Shown here in pieces: positions 43,365-50,374 of a DNA stretch of 64,000 nucleotides. The translations under genes and the position numbers were made by a program. Source of the stretch: Streptomyces hydrogenans (GTDB lineage Bacteria; Actinomycetota; Actinomycetes; Streptomycetales; Streptomycetaceae); NCBI RefSeq assembly GCF_014656075.1, contig NZ_BNBS01000001.1, forward strand, positions 227,028 to 291,027, written 5' to 3'. The notes beneath the pieces were generated by a model. That model made no database searches and had not been told where the DNA came from. It saw nothing but the letters and a program-made list of their open reading frames with translations. Position 1 is the stretch's first letter, and every line of letters starts with the position of its first letter.

Positions 43365-43808
43365 GTGAGGTTGACCAAGTTCACCGACCTGGCCCTGCGC
43401 GCCGTGATGCGCCTGGCGGTCGCCGACGACGAGGAGCCCGTCACCACGCGAGCGGTGGCGGAGGAGATGGCGGTGCCGCACGCCCACATGGCGAAGGTGG
43501 TCACCCGACTCCGGCACCTCGGCGTGGTGGAGGCCCGGCGCGGGCGGGGAGGCGGGCTCGCCCTCACGGACTTCGGCCGGCGCTCCTCGGTGGGCTGGCT
43601 GACCAGGACACTGGAGGGCGAGGAGGAGGTCGTCGGCTGCGAGGCCGATCCGCCGTGCCCGCTGCGGGCGGCCTGCCGGCTGCGCGGCGCGCTGCGGGAG
43701 GCCCAGGACGCCTTCTACCGCGCGCTCGACCCGCTCACGGTGGCCGACCTCGTACGGTCGCCGACCGGTCCGGTGCTGCTCTCGCTCACCCCGCGCCCTC
43801 CGTCGTGA
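43365..43808 (+). CDS. nsrR: NsrR, Rrf2-family nitric-oxide-sensing [4Fe-4S] repressor
   Basis: The 147-aa protein is an Rrf2 winged-helix regulator (MRLTKFTDLALRAVMRLAV, TTRAVAEEMAVPHAHMAKVV, RLRHLGVVEARRGRGGGLAL). The three cluster cysteines appear as GCEADPPCPLRAACRL near residues 86-101. NsrR senses NO by nitrosylation of its cluster and releases the hmp promoter. The flavohaemoglobin gene follows directly with a matching operator, so the assignment is strong. Confidence 0.92.
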   Translation: MRLTKFTDLALRAVMRLAVADDEEPVTTRAVAEEMAVPHAHMAKVVTRLRHLGVVEARRGRGGGLALTDFGRRSSVGWLTRTLEGEEEVVGCEADPPCPLRAACRLRGALREAQDAFYRALDPLTVADLVRSPTGPVLLSLTPRPPS

Positions 43809-43861
43809 CCCCGCACGCACCACCCCGGGCGGCCCTCGCCGCCCGGGATTCCACCTCGTTT

Positions 43862-43885
43862 TAAATACGTAGATCATCTACCAGA
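43862..43885. promoter_or_regulatory. NsrR operator upstream of the flavohaemoglobin gene
   Basis: TAAATACGTAGATCATCTACC is AT-rich in a GC-rich setting and shows dyad symmetry around GTAGAT/ATCTAC. It matches the type of site used by Streptomyces NsrR at hmpA promoters and lies immediately upstream of the hmpA start. Confidence 0.7.
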
Positions 43886-43897
43886 TTGAGAGTTCCG

Positions 43898-45085
43898 ATG
43901 CTGTCCGAGCAGGCCGTACCCGTCGTCCGCGCCACCCTGCCCGCCGTCGGCGGAGCGCTCGACCAGATCACCGAGCGCTTCTACGGGCGGCTCTTCGACG
44001 CCCACCCCGAGCTGCTGCGCGACCTCTTCAACCGGGGCAACCAGGCCAACGGCGACCAGCGCAAGGCGCTGGCCGGCTCCATAGCCGCCTTCGCCGTCGC
44101 GCTCCTGGAGCACCCGGACACCCGTCCGGACACGCTGCTCTCGCGCATCGCCCACAAGCACGCCTCCCTCGGCGTCACGGCCGACCAGTACAAGATCGTG
44201 CACGAGCACCTCTTCGCCGCGATCGTCGAGGTGCTCGGCGAGGCCGTCACCCCCGAGGTCGCCCAGGCGTGGGACGAGGTCTACTGGCTGATGGCGAACG
44301 CGCTCATCGCCCTGGAGAACCGCCTCTACCAGGAGGCGGGCGTCGCGGCCGGCGACGTCTGGCGCGCGGTGCGGATCTCCGAGCGGCGCGAGGAGACCGC
44401 GGACACCGTCTCCCTCGTCCTCACCGCCCCGGACGGCTCGCCGCTGCCGCCGTTCCGGCCCGGCCAGTACGTGAGCGTGCGCGTCGCCCTGCCGGACGGC
44501 GCCCACCAGATCCGCCAGTACAGCCTCTCCTCCGCCCCCGGCCGTCCCGCCTGGCGGATCACGGTCAAGCGGGTCGACGGCGACCCGGCGGGCGAGGTCT
44601 CGAACCAGCTCCACGCCCACGCGGCGACGGGTGACGTCCTGGAGGTCTCCGCGCCCTTCGGCGACCTGGTGCTGCCCGAGGGCGAGGCGCCGCTGCTGCT
44701 CGCCTCGGCCGGCATCGGCAGCACCCCGATGCTCGCCATGCTCGACCACCTGGCCGCCACCGGCGCCCGGCGCCCGGTCGTCGTCGTGCACGCCGACCGC
44801 TCCCCCGAGTCCCACGCCCACGCCGAGGAGCTGCGCGAGCTGGTCGGCCGGCTGCCGGAGGGGAGCCTGCACCTCTGGTACGAGGAGCCGGGCGCGTCCG
44901 GCGCGCGCGAGGGCCTCGCCGAGGTCGGCTCCCTGGAACTGCCGGCCGGCACCCACGCGTACCTCTGCGGTCCGCTGCCCTTCCTGCGGACGGTCCGCGG
45001 CGACCTCGTCGCCTCCGGCGTCGCCCCGGCGGACGTCCACTACGAGGTCTTCGGCCCCGACCTCTGGCTGGGCACCGCCGCCTGA
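43898..45085 (+). CDS. hmpA: Flavohaemoglobin nitric oxide dioxygenase
   Basis: The 395-aa protein joins three modules: a globin (residues ~1-138, proximal His in LLSRIAHKHASLGV, distal region FYGRLFDAHPELL), a FAD-binding domain (FRPGQYVSVRV, IRQYSLSSAPG) and an NAD domain (LLLASAGIGSTPMLAML, YLCGPLPFLRTV). It converts NO and O2 to nitrate with NAD(P)H. It is preceded by nsrR and an NsrR-type operator and followed by a strong terminator. Confidence 0.96.
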   Translation: MLSEQAVPVVRATLPAVGGALDQITERFYGRLFDAHPELLRDLFNRGNQANGDQRKALAGSIAAFAVALLEHPDTRPDTLLSRIAHKHASLGVTADQYKIVHEHLFAAIVEVLGEAVTPEVAQAWDEVYWLMANALIALENRLYQEAGVAAGDVWRAVRISERREETADTVSLVLTAPDGSPLPPFRPGQYVSVRVALPDGAHQIRQYSLSSAPGRPAWRITVKRVDGDPAGEVSNQLHAHAATGDVLEVSAPFGDLVLPEGEAPLLLASAGIGSTPMLAMLDHLAATGARRPVVVVHADRSPESHAHAEELRELVGRLPEGSLHLWYEEPGASGAREGLAEVGSLELPAGTHAYLCGPLPFLRTVRGDLVASGVAPADVHYEVFGPDLWLGTAA

Positions 45086-45099
45086 CCCGGGCCGCGGAC

Positions 45100-45139
45100 G
45101 GTCGGTCCGGGGCGCGGGAGTCGGCGCCCCGGACCGACC
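45100..45139 (+). terminator. Strong hairpin terminator after hmpA
   Basis: GGTCGGTCCGGGGCGC and GCGCCCCGGACCGACC form a perfect 16-bp stem with an 8-nt loop, 14 bases past the hmpA stop. There is no T tract, typical for actinomycetes. Confidence 0.8.
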
Positions 45140-45247
45140 ATGATCCTTCGATCCCCAAGCACCATGGCGTTCCCGCTGCGGATCCTGCATAGTGTGGGCG
45201 CGGATCGGCCTCGTAATCAGTGGGCCGACAGGGAATGGACGGAAGCG

Positions 45248-46012
45248 ATGGGATCGTACGGAGCGGGTGGCACCCACCTCGACGCGCGGCGGCCGGTACG
45301 GGGGATCGCCCTCGACATCGGCAGCTCACGGACACGGGCCTGGGCGCCGGGCGCCGGTGTCTTCGCGGACGTGCCGAGCACGGCGGTCCGGCGCGGCCGG
45401 ATGCCGGACGACTCCTCCCAGCTGCTGCTCCTCAAGCGGCTCGCCGCTTCCGCGCCGGGCGCGGAGGGCCACGACACCGTCGTGATGCTGACCCATCCGG
45501 TGCTCGCCGCCCCGGCGGAGCGCGAGGCCGCCCGCCGGGTGGTGGCCGGGCTCGGCCCGGTCCGGGTGATCGCCGTCGACAGCGCCCGCGCCGCGGCCGC
45601 CTACGCGGCGCCGTCGGGCGGCGGTCCGCTGCTCGTGGTCGACCTGGGAGCCCGGCTGACCGAGGTCACGCTCGTCGTGGACGGGCAGGTGCAGGACGCG
45701 CGGCTCGCGGAGCTCGGCATGGACGACCTGCCGGCGCACGACGGGGCGCCGGACGCCGTGGTGGGCACGGCCGCGGACATGGTGGCCGACCTGTGGCGCG
45801 AGGACGGCACCGGCGCGGTGCGCGGGGCGCTGCGCCGCGGGGTCCTGGTGACCGGCGGCGGCGCGCTCCGGCTCGACGTGACCGCGCGGCTCGCGCAGGT
45901 GCTGCGCGGCCGGGTCCGACTGGCCAACGACCCGGCGACCAGCGTGGTCCGGGGCGCCGGCCTGATGCTCGCCTCGGCACTGCGGCACCCGGGAGCCCGG
46001 CGCACCCCGTGA
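45248..46012 (+). CDS. Short MreB/Hsp70-like actin-fold protein
   Basis: The 254-aa protein keeps the actin-fold nucleotide motifs: phosphate-1 GIALDIGSSRTRAW near residue 20, phosphate-2 LLVVDLGARLTEVTLVVDG near 136 and adenosine GVLVTGGGALRLDV near 201. RGAGLMLASAL occupies the place of the MreB C-terminal helix. It is ~80-90 residues shorter than MreB, so a subdomain is reduced or missing. Streptomycetes carry such MreB-like paralogues besides MreB and Mbl. Polymerisation is unproven. Confidence 0.8.
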   Translation: MGSYGAGGTHLDARRPVRGIALDIGSSRTRAWAPGAGVFADVPSTAVRRGRMPDDSSQLLLLKRLAASAPGAEGHDTVVMLTHPVLAAPAEREAARRVVAGLGPVRVIAVDSARAAAAYAAPSGGGPLLVVDLGARLTEVTLVVDGQVQDARLAELGMDDLPAHDGAPDAVVGTAADMVADLWREDGTGAVRGALRRGVLVTGGGALRLDVTARLAQVLRGRVRLANDPATSVVRGAGLMLASALRHPGARRTP

Positions 46013-46026
46013 CGGGTGCGCCGGGC
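45995..46026. terminator. Bidirectional hairpin between convergent genes
   Basis: GCCCGGCGCACCC and GGGTGCGCCGGGC pair perfectly over 13 bp with a 6-nt loop. The hairpin overlaps the last codons of the actin-like gene and ends just before the stop of the opposite-strand secreted protein gene. Confidence 0.7.
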
Positions 46027-46032
46027 CCGGGG

Positions 46033-46404
46033 TCAGCAGCCGGTCGCCCAGATGTGGGAGTCGCCGCGGTCGTTGGCCGCGCCGTTGTACCCCACCTCCT
46101 GTCCCGGGGCGAGACAGACGGTCATGCTGCCGCCCTGCCAGGCGCTCTCGTAGACCCGGACGTGGTCCTTGATGCCGGGACCCGAGATGCCGTGGTTGGC
46201 CCACGAGGAGTCGGTGTCGGAGATCCAGCTCTCCCACCAGCCGTCGTCACCGCTCCAGTTGGCCCGCTGTCCGCCGAAGTTCGCCTCCTGCCAGACGCAG
46301 AAGTGTCCGGAGGGGCAGTCGGCGGCGGTGGCGGACCCGGCGACGGCGAGGCCGGTGGTGAGGGTGAGCAGGGCGGCGGCCGTGGTGGCCAGAAGTCGCT
46401 TCAC
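46033..46404 (-). CDS. Secreted peptidase-inhibitor family I36 protein
   Basis: The 123-aa protein has a signal peptide (KRLLATTAAALLTLTTGLAV, cleavage near ATA-AD). Its mature region has a beta/gamma-crystallin-like I36 pattern: CPSGHFCVWQEANFGGQRANWSGDD, SSWANHGI and VRVYESAWQGG, with four conserved Cys. The type member (Streptomyces SMI) inhibits a metalloprotease. The GTG start at 46404 overlaps the stop of the upstream lipoprotein gene. Confidence 0.87.
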   Translation of the reverse strand: MKRLLATTAAALLTLTTGLAVAGSATAADCPSGHFCVWQEANFGGQRANWSGDDGWWESWISDTDSSWANHGISGPGIKDHVRVYESAWQGGSMTVCLAPGQEVGYNGAANDRGDSHIWATGC

Positions 46405-47117
46405 GAGGGGGCGTTGCCTTTCGGTGGTGGGGTGGGTGCGGGCAGCAGGACCGCCCGCCGCAGCGCGCGGTCGCGCAACTGCCGGTAGGTGGCGAGCTCC
46501 TCGTGGTGCAGGGCGCGCACCTCGGTCAGCTCGGCGCGCTCCAGCCGGGCGCGCGTCTCGTCGAGACCGGTCTCCCGCGCGCAGCGGGCGGCCTCCCCGG
46601 GGTCGGGGTGCTCGGGACGGGGGCGGCCTGGCGGTGCGACGCAGGTGGTCCACCGGGCGAGGGCGGCGCGGTGGGCGGGGTCGTCGCGGTAGCGGGCCTG
46701 GGCCTCGGCGCGGAGGTTGTCGACGACGACCTGGACCCGGAACCAGCTTCGCTGGTCGCCGTAGAGCCGGTCGCGGGCGGCGGCGAGGCAGCCGTCGCTG
46801 TGGGCGGTGACGGTGGCGCCGGTGGCGAGTGTCACGGAGAGTTCGCGCGGGCCGGTCCCGAACAGGGCGGCCTGCAGGGCCCGGTCCTCGGCGGGGGCCC
46901 GCGGTTCGGCGGTGGCCCGGACGCCTCGGCCGGTGAGGCAGTCGTCGACGAGGCGACGCTCCGCCGTCCTGAGGAGGGCGTCCTGGGCGGCGCGCGCCGT
47001 CGGTACGGCGGGTGGTCCGGGCAGGTCGGAGCGGATGGAGGCGCAGCCGGTGAGCAGGGCCAGGGCGACGGCGGCCGGCAGGACCCGGCGGGCGAGCGGT
47101 GCGGTGGAGAGCGACAT
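46401..47117 (-). CDS. Putative lipoprotein
   Basis: The 238-aa protein has a lipobox signal peptide (RRVLPAAVALALLTGCAS, Cys near residue 25). The mature part is helical and charged with several Cys (DDCLTGRG, SDGCLAAA, TTCVAPPG, AARCARETGL). No known domain is recognised. It is translationally coupled (4-base overlap) to the I36 inhibitor gene, suggesting a secreted pair. Confidence 0.75.
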   Translation of the reverse strand: MSLSTAPLARRVLPAAVALALLTGCASIRSDLPGPPAVPTARAAQDALLRTAERRLVDDCLTGRGVRATAEPRAPAEDRALQAALFGTGPRELSVTLATGATVTAHSDGCLAAARDRLYGDQRSWFRVQVVVDNLRAEAQARYRDDPAHRAALARWTTCVAPPGRPRPEHPDPGEAARCARETGLDETRARLERAELTEVRALHHEELATYRQLRDRALRRAVLLPAPTPPPKGNAPS

Positions 47118-47298
47118 GGGTCCCCCGGTGCGCGATGGCGTGGTGCCTGGTCGGAGGGCCGGAGCATGATCGTCGACCGACCCGAACGATCACTGCCCGT
47201 GACGACGGCACTCATGCGCGAGCTCACTCGAACGGGTCGAACGCGCCGGGGTGCGCGCCCCTCGGGCGCCGTGCGCGAGCCGCCCCGGACATGGCGGA

Positions 47299-47330
47299 GC
47301 CCCGGCTGGACGGGGGATTCCAGCCGGGGC
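47299..47330. terminator. Hairpin in the 47118-47503 intergenic region
   Basis: GCCCCGGCTGG and CCAGCCGGGGC form a perfect 11-bp stem with a 10-nt loop. The rest of this 386-base gap has no convincing gene: it contains a G-run (around 47366) and an AT-richer patch (47400-47430, ACATAAGGGAGAACGGTGAA) that could be promoter DNA. The hairpin probably separates the deacetylase and lipoprotein transcription units. Confidence 0.6.
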
Positions 47331-47503
47331 CGCTCACCGTGACGGGCGAAGGGCGGTCACCTCTGGGGGGGGACCTTGGGGACCGGGCCCCTTCGCCGTC
47401 ACATAAGGGAGAACGGTGAACCATTACCGAATGTTCCGGACGGTCCGGGGTGAAGGGTGTGAGTCGGCTCACCCGTCACGGTCGGGCCGGGACGGGGTGG
47501 CGG

Positions 47504-48289
47504 TCAGTCCTTCTCGGGGCGGTAGACGGCCCCGGCGCGGGCGGCGCCGGGGGCGAGGAGCTCGGGGACGGTGACGAAGGTGTAGCCGCGCCGCTGGAGC
47601 TCGTCGATGATCCCGGGGACGGCGGGGACGGTGCCGTCGTATATGTCGTGGAGCAGGATGATGCCGTCGCGGTGCGCCTGGGTGAGGACGCGTTCCTCTA
47701 TCAGCGCGGAGTCGGTGGTGGAGTAGTCCTTGGCGGTGATGCTCCAGAGGACCTGGGCGAGGCCGAGTTCGCGGCTGACGTCGCTGACCGTGGAGTCGGT
47801 GCGGCCCTGCGGCGGGCGCATGAGGACGGGCTTGCGTCCGGTGATCCCCTCTATCGCGTCCTGGGTGCGGGAGAGCTCCTCGCGGACCTCGCCCTCGTCG
47901 AGATCGGTGAGGATGCGGTGCGACCAGGTGTGGTTGGCCAGCTCGTGCCCCTCGTCCGCGATGCGCCGGACGACCTGGGGATAGCGGTCGACGTGCTTGT
48001 GACCGAGGAGGAAGAAGGTCGCGGGGACCCGCTTCTCCTTCAGGACGTCCAGGAGGTGCGGGGTGTCCTTGCCCGGCCCGGCGTCGAAGGTGAGCGCGAT
48101 GCACTTCACCCGGGCGCAGTCGACCCGGCGGGACTCCGCGCCGGCCTTGCCGTCGTCGCCCGCCTCGGCCCGCGCCGCCTGTGGCGTGAGCGGGTCCACG
48201 CCGCAGCCGCCGAGGGTGAGCACGAGTGTGGCGGCGGTGAGCACGGCGGCGGTCCTCCCACCGTGACGGCGCGGCCTGGATCGGAACAT
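47504..48289 (-). CDS. Polysaccharide deacetylase lipoprotein (NodB domain, CE4)
   Basis: The ~261-aa protein starts at ATG 48289 (MFRSRPRRHGGR), with a lipobox LVLTLGGCG near residue 27. The NodB domain has motif 1 IALTFDAGPGKDT, motif 2 ANHTWSHRILTDL (H-S/T-x-S-H metal site: HTWSH), motif 3 RPPQGRTDSTV and motif 5 ILLHDIYDGT. It would deacetylate peptidoglycan or another glycan outside the membrane. The usual TFDDGP is TFDAGP, a change seen in several actinobacterial members. Confidence 0.9.
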   Translation of the reverse strand: MFRSRPRRHGGRTAAVLTAATLVLTLGGCGVDPLTPQAARAEAGDDGKAGAESRRVDCARVKCIALTFDAGPGKDTPHLLDVLKEKRVPATFFLLGHKHVDRYPQVVRRIADEGHELANHTWSHRILTDLDEGEVREELSRTQDAIEGITGRKPVLMRPPQGRTDSTVSDVSRELGLAQVLWSITAKDYSTTDSALIEERVLTQAHRDGIILLHDIYDGTVPAVPGIIDELQRRGYTFVTVPELLAPGAARAGAVYRPEKD

Positions 48290-48474
48290 GGCGGTACCCG
48301 CTTTCCCCGGTTTCGTGTGTGACGCGGCCGCCTCCATGCCTGGTCAGGGCATGGAGGCTCGAAGGCCGCCGTGAACTCTACACACGGTGTATACCGAGGT
48401 CGGAAGGGGGGTCTCCCCTTCCGTTCGAGAGGGCCCGCGCGGGACCCTCCCTCCCCGCTCCGGGCACGACGGAA

Positions 48475-48506
48475 CCCCGGGCGGGGCCCGTCCGCTCCGC
48501 CCGGGG
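48475..48506 (-). terminator. Hairpin terminator after the 48529-48903 gene
   Basis: CCCCGGGCGG and CCGCCCGGGG pair perfectly over 10 bp with a 12-nt loop, 22 bases downstream of the stop of the minus-strand gene. Confidence 0.65.
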
Positions 48507-48528
48507 TGTCCGGTGAGGCCGCCCCGGC

Positions 48529-48903
48529 TCAGCGGGGTGCGAGGAGCAACCGCGCCTCGGTCTCCTGGTCGCCCGAGACCGCCTGGATCGACTCGATGTC
48601 GAAGCCCGCGGCGAGCACCTTCTCGACCTCACCGACTGCGTGGTAGCCGCCGGTCAGCGTCGCGACGACCTTGCCGGAGAGCGCGGGGGGAGACACCTCC
48701 TCGCGTCGGCCGCCCGAGGTGTCGAAGGTCGCCATCCACACGGTGGTGACGGGCGCCGTACCCGCCGGGGCGGGAGCTTCCACGTCCTCCAGCACGTAGT
48801 AGTGGTCGAGGACCCCGAAGACGGCGCGGGCGTCCTCCTGGCGGCAGTCGCTCAGCTGAACGTTGACGTCGGTGTCGATGTTCAAGTCGTACACGTCCCT
48901 CAT
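48529..48903 (-). CDS. Hypothetical protein, 124 aa
   Basis: A codon-typical reading frame (MRDVYDLNIDTDVNVQLSD) with DARAVFGVLDHYYVLEDVEAP, a Pro/Ala loop, and VVATLTGGYHAVGEVEKVLAAGFDIESIQAV. It has no signal, membrane segment or recognised domain; the alternation of strands and helices suggests a small alpha/beta fold. It ends near a strong terminator and has a GAGATGAGGGACG start context. Function unknown. Confidence 0.7.
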   Translation of the reverse strand: MRDVYDLNIDTDVNVQLSDCRQEDARAVFGVLDHYYVLEDVEAPAPAGTAPVTTVWMATFDTSGGRREEVSPPALSGKVVATLTGGYHAVGEVEKVLAAGFDIESIQAVSGDQETEARLLLAPR

Positions 48904-48981
48904 CTCCTCGCGGCCCGGTGCCGCCCTTCCAGCATCCCCCTCACCCGCCGGGACGTCGACGTGGCGCCCCGCCGGCCGTCC

Positions 48982-49236
48982 TCAACCCGTGGCCAGGAGG
49001 GTGTCCACGGTGTCGGCCTCGGCGGCGGGCTTGTCTGGGCGGTGGCGCAGGACCCGGGCGAAGCGGAGCGTGATGCCGGCGGGGTACCGGGTGGAGCGCT
49101 GGAGGCCGTCGTAGGCGATCTCCACGACCAGTTCGGGCCGGACTCTCACGGTGTGGCCGTCGTCCTCGACCGCCAGTTCACCGAGGCGGTCCGTCTGCCA
49201 GCGGAGCATCCGGTCGGTGAGCCCCTTCATCGGCAA
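48982..49236 (-). pseudogene. C-terminal remnant of an ATP-dependent DNA ligase, truncated at the phage junction
   Basis: The ~80 codons from [16 protein letters not shown] through [17 protein letters not shown] and [28 protein letters not shown] match the last OB-fold part of ATP-dependent ligases, including the conserved FKGLTD.ML entry. The adenylation domain and most of the OB fold are absent. Upstream of the MKGLT codons the frame runs through unrelated sequence and reaches a TGA near 49,268. The phage-like DNA starts exactly here, so the gene has been cut by insertion of, or joining to, that DNA. Confidence 0.85.
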
Positions 49237-49308
49237 ATGTACCCAGCATCGTTGACCTGCGGGTTTTCAGGCTCGCATCCTACGCCCCACCCCCGAGAGG
49301 ATCCCGCG
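49226..49308. other. Chromosome-phage junction and leader of the first phage gene
   Basis: Between the ligase remnant and the first phage gene there are ~80 AT-richer bases (CGGCAAATGTACCCAGCATC, then GTTGACCTGCGGGTTTTCAG). A TTGACC hexamer at 49252 could be a -35 box, but no matching -10 at normal spacing is seen. The ligase side ends at GGGGCTCACC/CTTCAT. This may be an attachment-site junction, a phage genome end or an assembly join. Confidence 0.6.
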
Positions 49309-50040
49309 ATGCCCAAGTTGAACCAGATCGTCGCAGTCGAGAAGGGCCTGAAGTCTCGGACGGCAACGGCGGTGACCAAGATCTACCACGACCTCCAGAA
49401 GCCCGCCCTGTTCGCCGGCCTGAGCCGCAAGTACACCCCGATCGACGACGACGGCGAGAAGTTCCCGCCGGAGTCGACCCTCGTCCAGAAGAACGTGGAC
49501 GAGTCTCTGCGTACCGCGGCCAGCGAGCTGACGCAGCTGTTCGACACCGTGGCGACGAAGGAGGAGGGGAACCGGCACGCAACCGCCGACGTGGTCGTGG
49601 ACGGCACCGTCGTCGTCCCTGGCGCGTCGGTGCCGCTGCTGCTCTTCCTGGAGAAGCAGCTGGCCGATATCCGCACGGTCATCAGCAAGGTCCCGACGCT
49701 CGACCCGTCCGAGTCCTGGAGTCCCGACGACACCTCCGGCGGTCACCGTACGGAGCCCGTCCAGACGACGCGGACGCGGAAGGTGCCCAGGACGCTCGTC
49801 AAGTACGAGGCGACCGAGAGGCACCCCGCCCAGACCGAGGTCTACATGGTCGACGAGATGGTCGGCCACTGGGCGACGACGAAGTTCTCCGGCGCCCTGT
49901 CCCCGGCCCGCCGCGACGTGCTCGCCGCCCGTGTCGACGCCCTGTCGGACGCCGTGAAGAAGGCGCGGGAAGAGGCCAACAGCACCGAGGTGAACCAGGT
50001 GCACGTGGGAGAGGCCGTTTTCCAGTACCTCCTTCGATAA
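49309..50040 (+). CDS. DUF7873-family actinophage protein
   Basis: The 243-aa protein starts MPKLNQIVAVEKGLKSR and contains PPESTLVQKNVDESLR, DTVATKEEGNRHATADVVVDG, VPLLLFLEKQLADIRTVISKVPTLDPSESW, EPVQTTRTRKVPRTLVKYEATERHPAQ and SGALSPARRDVLAARVD. This is the conserved pattern of a protein found in many Streptomyces and Arthrobacter phages (DUF7873). Its role is unknown; it is largely helical and cytosolic. The ribosome binding site is GAGAGGATCCCGCG. It is the first phage gene after the junction and is followed by the tRNA block. Confidence 0.88.
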   Translation: MPKLNQIVAVEKGLKSRTATAVTKIYHDLQKPALFAGLSRKYTPIDDDGEKFPPESTLVQKNVDESLRTAASELTQLFDTVATKEEGNRHATADVVVDGTVVVPGASVPLLLFLEKQLADIRTVISKVPTLDPSESWSPDDTSGGHRTEPVQTTRTRKVPRTLVKYEATERHPAQTEVYMVDEMVGHWATTKFSGALSPARRDVLAARVDALSDAVKKAREEANSTEVNQVHVGEAVFQYLLR

Positions 50041-50046
50041 CAGACT

Positions 50047-50084
50047 CCCGGGTTGAGCGCCCGGGTGGCCCCTTTGGTGGGGCC
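50047..50084 (+). terminator. Tandem hairpins after the DUF7873 gene
   Basis: CCCGGG (50047) pairs with CCCGGG (50060) across a 7-nt loop, and GGCCCC (50067) pairs with GGGGCC (50079) around TTTGGT. They may end the upstream transcript or fold as part of the leader of the tRNA region. The second copy of GCCCGGG here competes with the tRNA acceptor strand described next. Confidence 0.4.
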
Positions 50085-50112
50085 GAAGACTGAAGTTGAG
50101 TTTCAGACTCAC

Positions 50113-50193
50113 GATGCAAGGTGACAGTGCAGGTTCGCTCCCTGCCCCGGGCATTCCGCGCCCGGGTAGCCCAACTGGTAGAGGCAGCCTTGT
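50113..50193 (+). tRNA. Candidate circularly permuted tRNA (3' half first), anticodon GAU if joined as described
   Basis: The 3' half comes first: loop piece GATGC (50113), anticodon-stem 3' strand AAGGT (50118), 6-nt variable loop, T-arm GCAGG-TTCGCTC-CCTGC (50129-50145), acceptor CCCGGGC (50146) and discriminator A. After only 6 nt (TTCCGC) comes the 5' half: acceptor GCCCGGG (50160), T8-A9, D-arm GCC...GGC with a GG-containing loop, A26 and anticodon-stem 5' strand GCCTT (50187) then GT. All helices pair in this order. Joining ...GT to GATGC gives a 7-nt loop with U33 and anticodon GAU. A rival conventional reading uses the other GCCCGGG at 50059, but it needs extra bases between the D and anticodon arms. 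Confidence 0.5.
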
Positions 50194-50264
50194 GATTCAG
50201 ACTCAGATTCTCGCTCCAGTTTCAGCAAATCCGCCGTTCTCCTGATCCCTCCGGCGAGGAAAGT

Positions 50265-50344
50265 AACCGAGAGATGCCAGTTCGATTCTGGCTCGCGGCA
50301 CTCGGGCCGCGATGGCTGTAAAGGCAACAGCGCTCGGTCTTGAA
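50265..50344 (+). tRNA. Circularly permuted tRNA gene (3' half upstream of 5' half), anticodon UGA
   Basis: The 3' half is anticodon-stem 3' strand ACCGAG (50266), variable AGAT, T-arm GCCAG-TTCGATT-CTGGC (50276-50292), acceptor TCGCGGC (50293-50299), discriminator A. A 5-nt linker CTCGG follows, then the 5' half: acceptor GCCGCGA (50306-50312), T8-G9, D-arm GCTG-TAAAGGCAA-CAGC, and anticodon-stem 5' strand CTCGGT with CTTGAA. All four stems pair without mismatch, and no complementary acceptor strand exists upstream, so a conventional reading is not possible. Leader GGCGAG (50253) can also pair with trailer CTCGCC (50352), closing an extended helix around the ends. The joined loop would be CTTGAAA. 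Confidence 0.65.
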
Positions 50345-50374
50345 TCTGAAACTCGCCCAACCGTGCAGGAGACC

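Noticed and set aside
50059..50153. A conventional Ser-type tRNA using the first GCCCGGG as acceptor strand
   Set aside because: Acceptor and T stems pair, but 6 nt separate the D and anticodon stems and the D-arm is a simple hairpin. The permuted reading with the second GCCCGGG gives regular spacing. It remains possible and is stated as the rival model.
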